DNA from: Ruminococcaceae bacterium UBA1236
GTDB taxonomy: Bacteria; Bacillota; Clostridia; Oscillospirales; Acutalibacteraceae
DNA: 6,482 nucleotides
NCBI GenBank assembly: GCA_002309055.1
Contig: DBWO01000028.1
Location: 1-6,482 of the forward strand
Reading direction: 5' to 3'
A program made the translations under genes and the position numbers. This document shows positions 5,629-6,482 of this stretch, in pieces; position 1 is the stretch's first letter; the number at the start of each line of letters is the position of its first letter. The notes beneath the pieces were generated by a model. The model did not search any database. It saw nothing but the letters and a program-made list of their open reading frames with translations, and had not been told where the DNA came from.

Positions 5629-6482
5629 ATGGGTATATTCAAAGCGCTCGGCGCATCCCTGAAAAGCGTTGCGGCCGATCAGTGGAAAGAGTTTTTCATC
5701 TGCGATTCCCTCTCCCAAGAAATTCTTATGGCGAGGGGGCGCAAGGCGACAGGCTCGGATTCATCCAACACATCCTCAGATGACAATGTGATAACCGACG
5801 GCTCTGTCATTGCCGTATCGGACGGACAGTGCGCCATTGTGACGCAGAGCAGCAAAATCGCCGCCGTATGCGGCGAAACAGGCGAGCACATTTACAGCAG
5901 CGAGGATTCGCCCACCATATTCGGAAGCGGTATAAAGGATGTCGCGAAAGAGGTAGGCAGACGCTTTACCTACGGCGGCGACGTGCCGCACTCTCCTCAG
6001 CGCGTTTACTACATTAACACAAAGGAGATTACCGGCATTCCTTTTTCGCTGATAAGCCCCGTTTCATTCCGCGTGAAGGATGACAACACCGGTATGGATA
6101 TTGACTGCCGTGTTGAGGCGGGCGGTGTTTACTCGTTCAGGATTGTTTCTCCCGAATTATTCTACAAAAACGTTGCCGGAAATATAGCCGGCACATACCC
6201 GACCGTTAAAATCCTCGGTCAGCTCGGCGCGGAGCTTCTCTCCGCCCTGCAGGCTGTTTTCGGCGAAATGACACAGGGCGGCATGAGAATATCCGCTCTG
6301 CCGTCAATCACCGAAGAGATAGCAGAAAAAGTGAGACAGAAGGTAAATTCCTTCCTCGCTAACGCGCGAGGCATTGAGATGGTTTCCGTTGCTTTCGACA
6401 CCGTTACTCTCACCGGCGCGGACGGTACGCTCGTAAAACAGATTCAGTCCGCCGCCGCTCTTCGCGACCCGCTTATGGCTGA
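5629..6482 (+). CDS. SPFH-domain protein, YdjI / 'virion core protein' family (COG4260 type); 3' end outside window
   Basis: An open frame of 284 codons plus 2 bases runs off the window without a stop, so the C terminus is missing. The N terminus (MGIFKALGASLKSVAADQWKE) and the following FFICDSL match my memory of YdjI-like proteins. So do the low-complexity Ser/Asp stretch at about 43-53 (SDSSNTSSDDN), ITDGSVIAVSDGQCAIV (55-71), RRFTYGGD (111-118) and QRVYYINTKEI (124-134). An SPFH (band 7) domain covers about 55-260, with SALQ (205-208) and ISALP (221-225) in its helical part. There is no signal peptide or clear membrane segment, so it is probably cytosolic or peripheral to the membrane. 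Family members often end in a zinc ribbon, which would lie beyond the window. Some, such as B. subtilis YdjI, are linked to membrane stress or PspA-type systems, but the exact role is unknown. It starts 2 nt after pheA, suggesting one transcript. Confidence 0.85.
   Translation, partial: MGIFKALGASLKSVAADQWKEFFICDSLSQEILMARGRKATGSDSSNTSSDDNVITDGSVIAVSDGQCAIVTQSSKIAAVCGETGEHIYSSEDSPTIFGSGIKDVAKEVGRRFTYGGDVPHSPQRVYYINTKEITGIPFSLISPVSFRVKDDNTGMDIDCRVEAGGVYSFRIVSPELFYKNVAGNIAGTYPTVKILGQLGAELLSALQAVFGEMTQGGMRISALPSITEEIAEKVRQKVNSFLANARGIEMVSVAFDTVTLTGADGTLVKQIQSAAALRDPLMA

Overview
The window is a single run of six codirectional (+) genes with gaps of 13 nt or less and one 1-nt overlap. There is no visible terminator, promoter, RNA gene, repeat or mobile element. 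The first gene (3' end only) and the last (5' part only) are cut by the window edges. Base composition is moderate, ribosome binding sites are AAGGAG-like, and the last two proteins are a fused chorismate mutase-prephenate dehydratase and a YdjI-type SPFH protein. Together these suggest an anaerobic Firmicute, probably of class Clostridia and possibly a gut commensal known from a metagenome. The taxonomic call is inference.

Positions 1-4495 look like the distal part of a sulfoquinovose (SQ, 6-deoxy-6-sulfoglucose) catabolic operon of the sulfofructose-transaldolase (SFT, or sulfo-TAL) type. The parts in order are: the C-terminal tail of a small transaldolase (1-84); a beta-hydroxyacid-dehydrogenase-family reductase whose carboxylate-binding SGG motif is replaced by a Lys/Ser motif, as YihU replaces it with Arg/Thr (98-961); an L-fucose-isomerase-like metal-dependent isomerase (966-2300); a TauE/SafE-type membrane protein (2300-3037); and a GPH/MelB-type sugar:cation symporter related to YihO (3050-4495). 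In the proposed scheme the symporter imports SQ or its glycoside and the isomerase makes 6-deoxy-6-sulfofructose. The transaldolase then moves the dihydroxyacetone part to glyceraldehyde-3-phosphate, giving fructose-6-phosphate and sulfolactaldehyde (SLA). The reductase converts SLA to 2,3-dihydroxypropane-1-sulfonate (DHPS) while reoxidising NADH, and the TauE-like protein exports the sulfonate. No single gene proves this. The combination of a transaldolase, a modified reductase, a sugar isomerase, a sulfonate-type exporter and a GPH importer is what points to SQ. A sulfoquinovosidase and a regulator are expected upstream, outside the window.

Positions 4505-5626 encode bifunctional PheA (phenylalanine synthesis), starting 9 nt after the symporter. 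Positions 5629 to the end encode the first 284 residues of an SPFH-domain protein of the YdjI/'virion core protein' family, starting 2 nt after pheA. Neither has an obvious link to sulfosugar catabolism, so the operon-like continuity with them is a small puzzle.

The sulfo-TAL pathway is already described in Firmicutes, so the window is best read as a probable variant of a known system. The points of interest are the unusual reductase motif, the isomerase family, the predicted DHPS end product and the junction with pheA.
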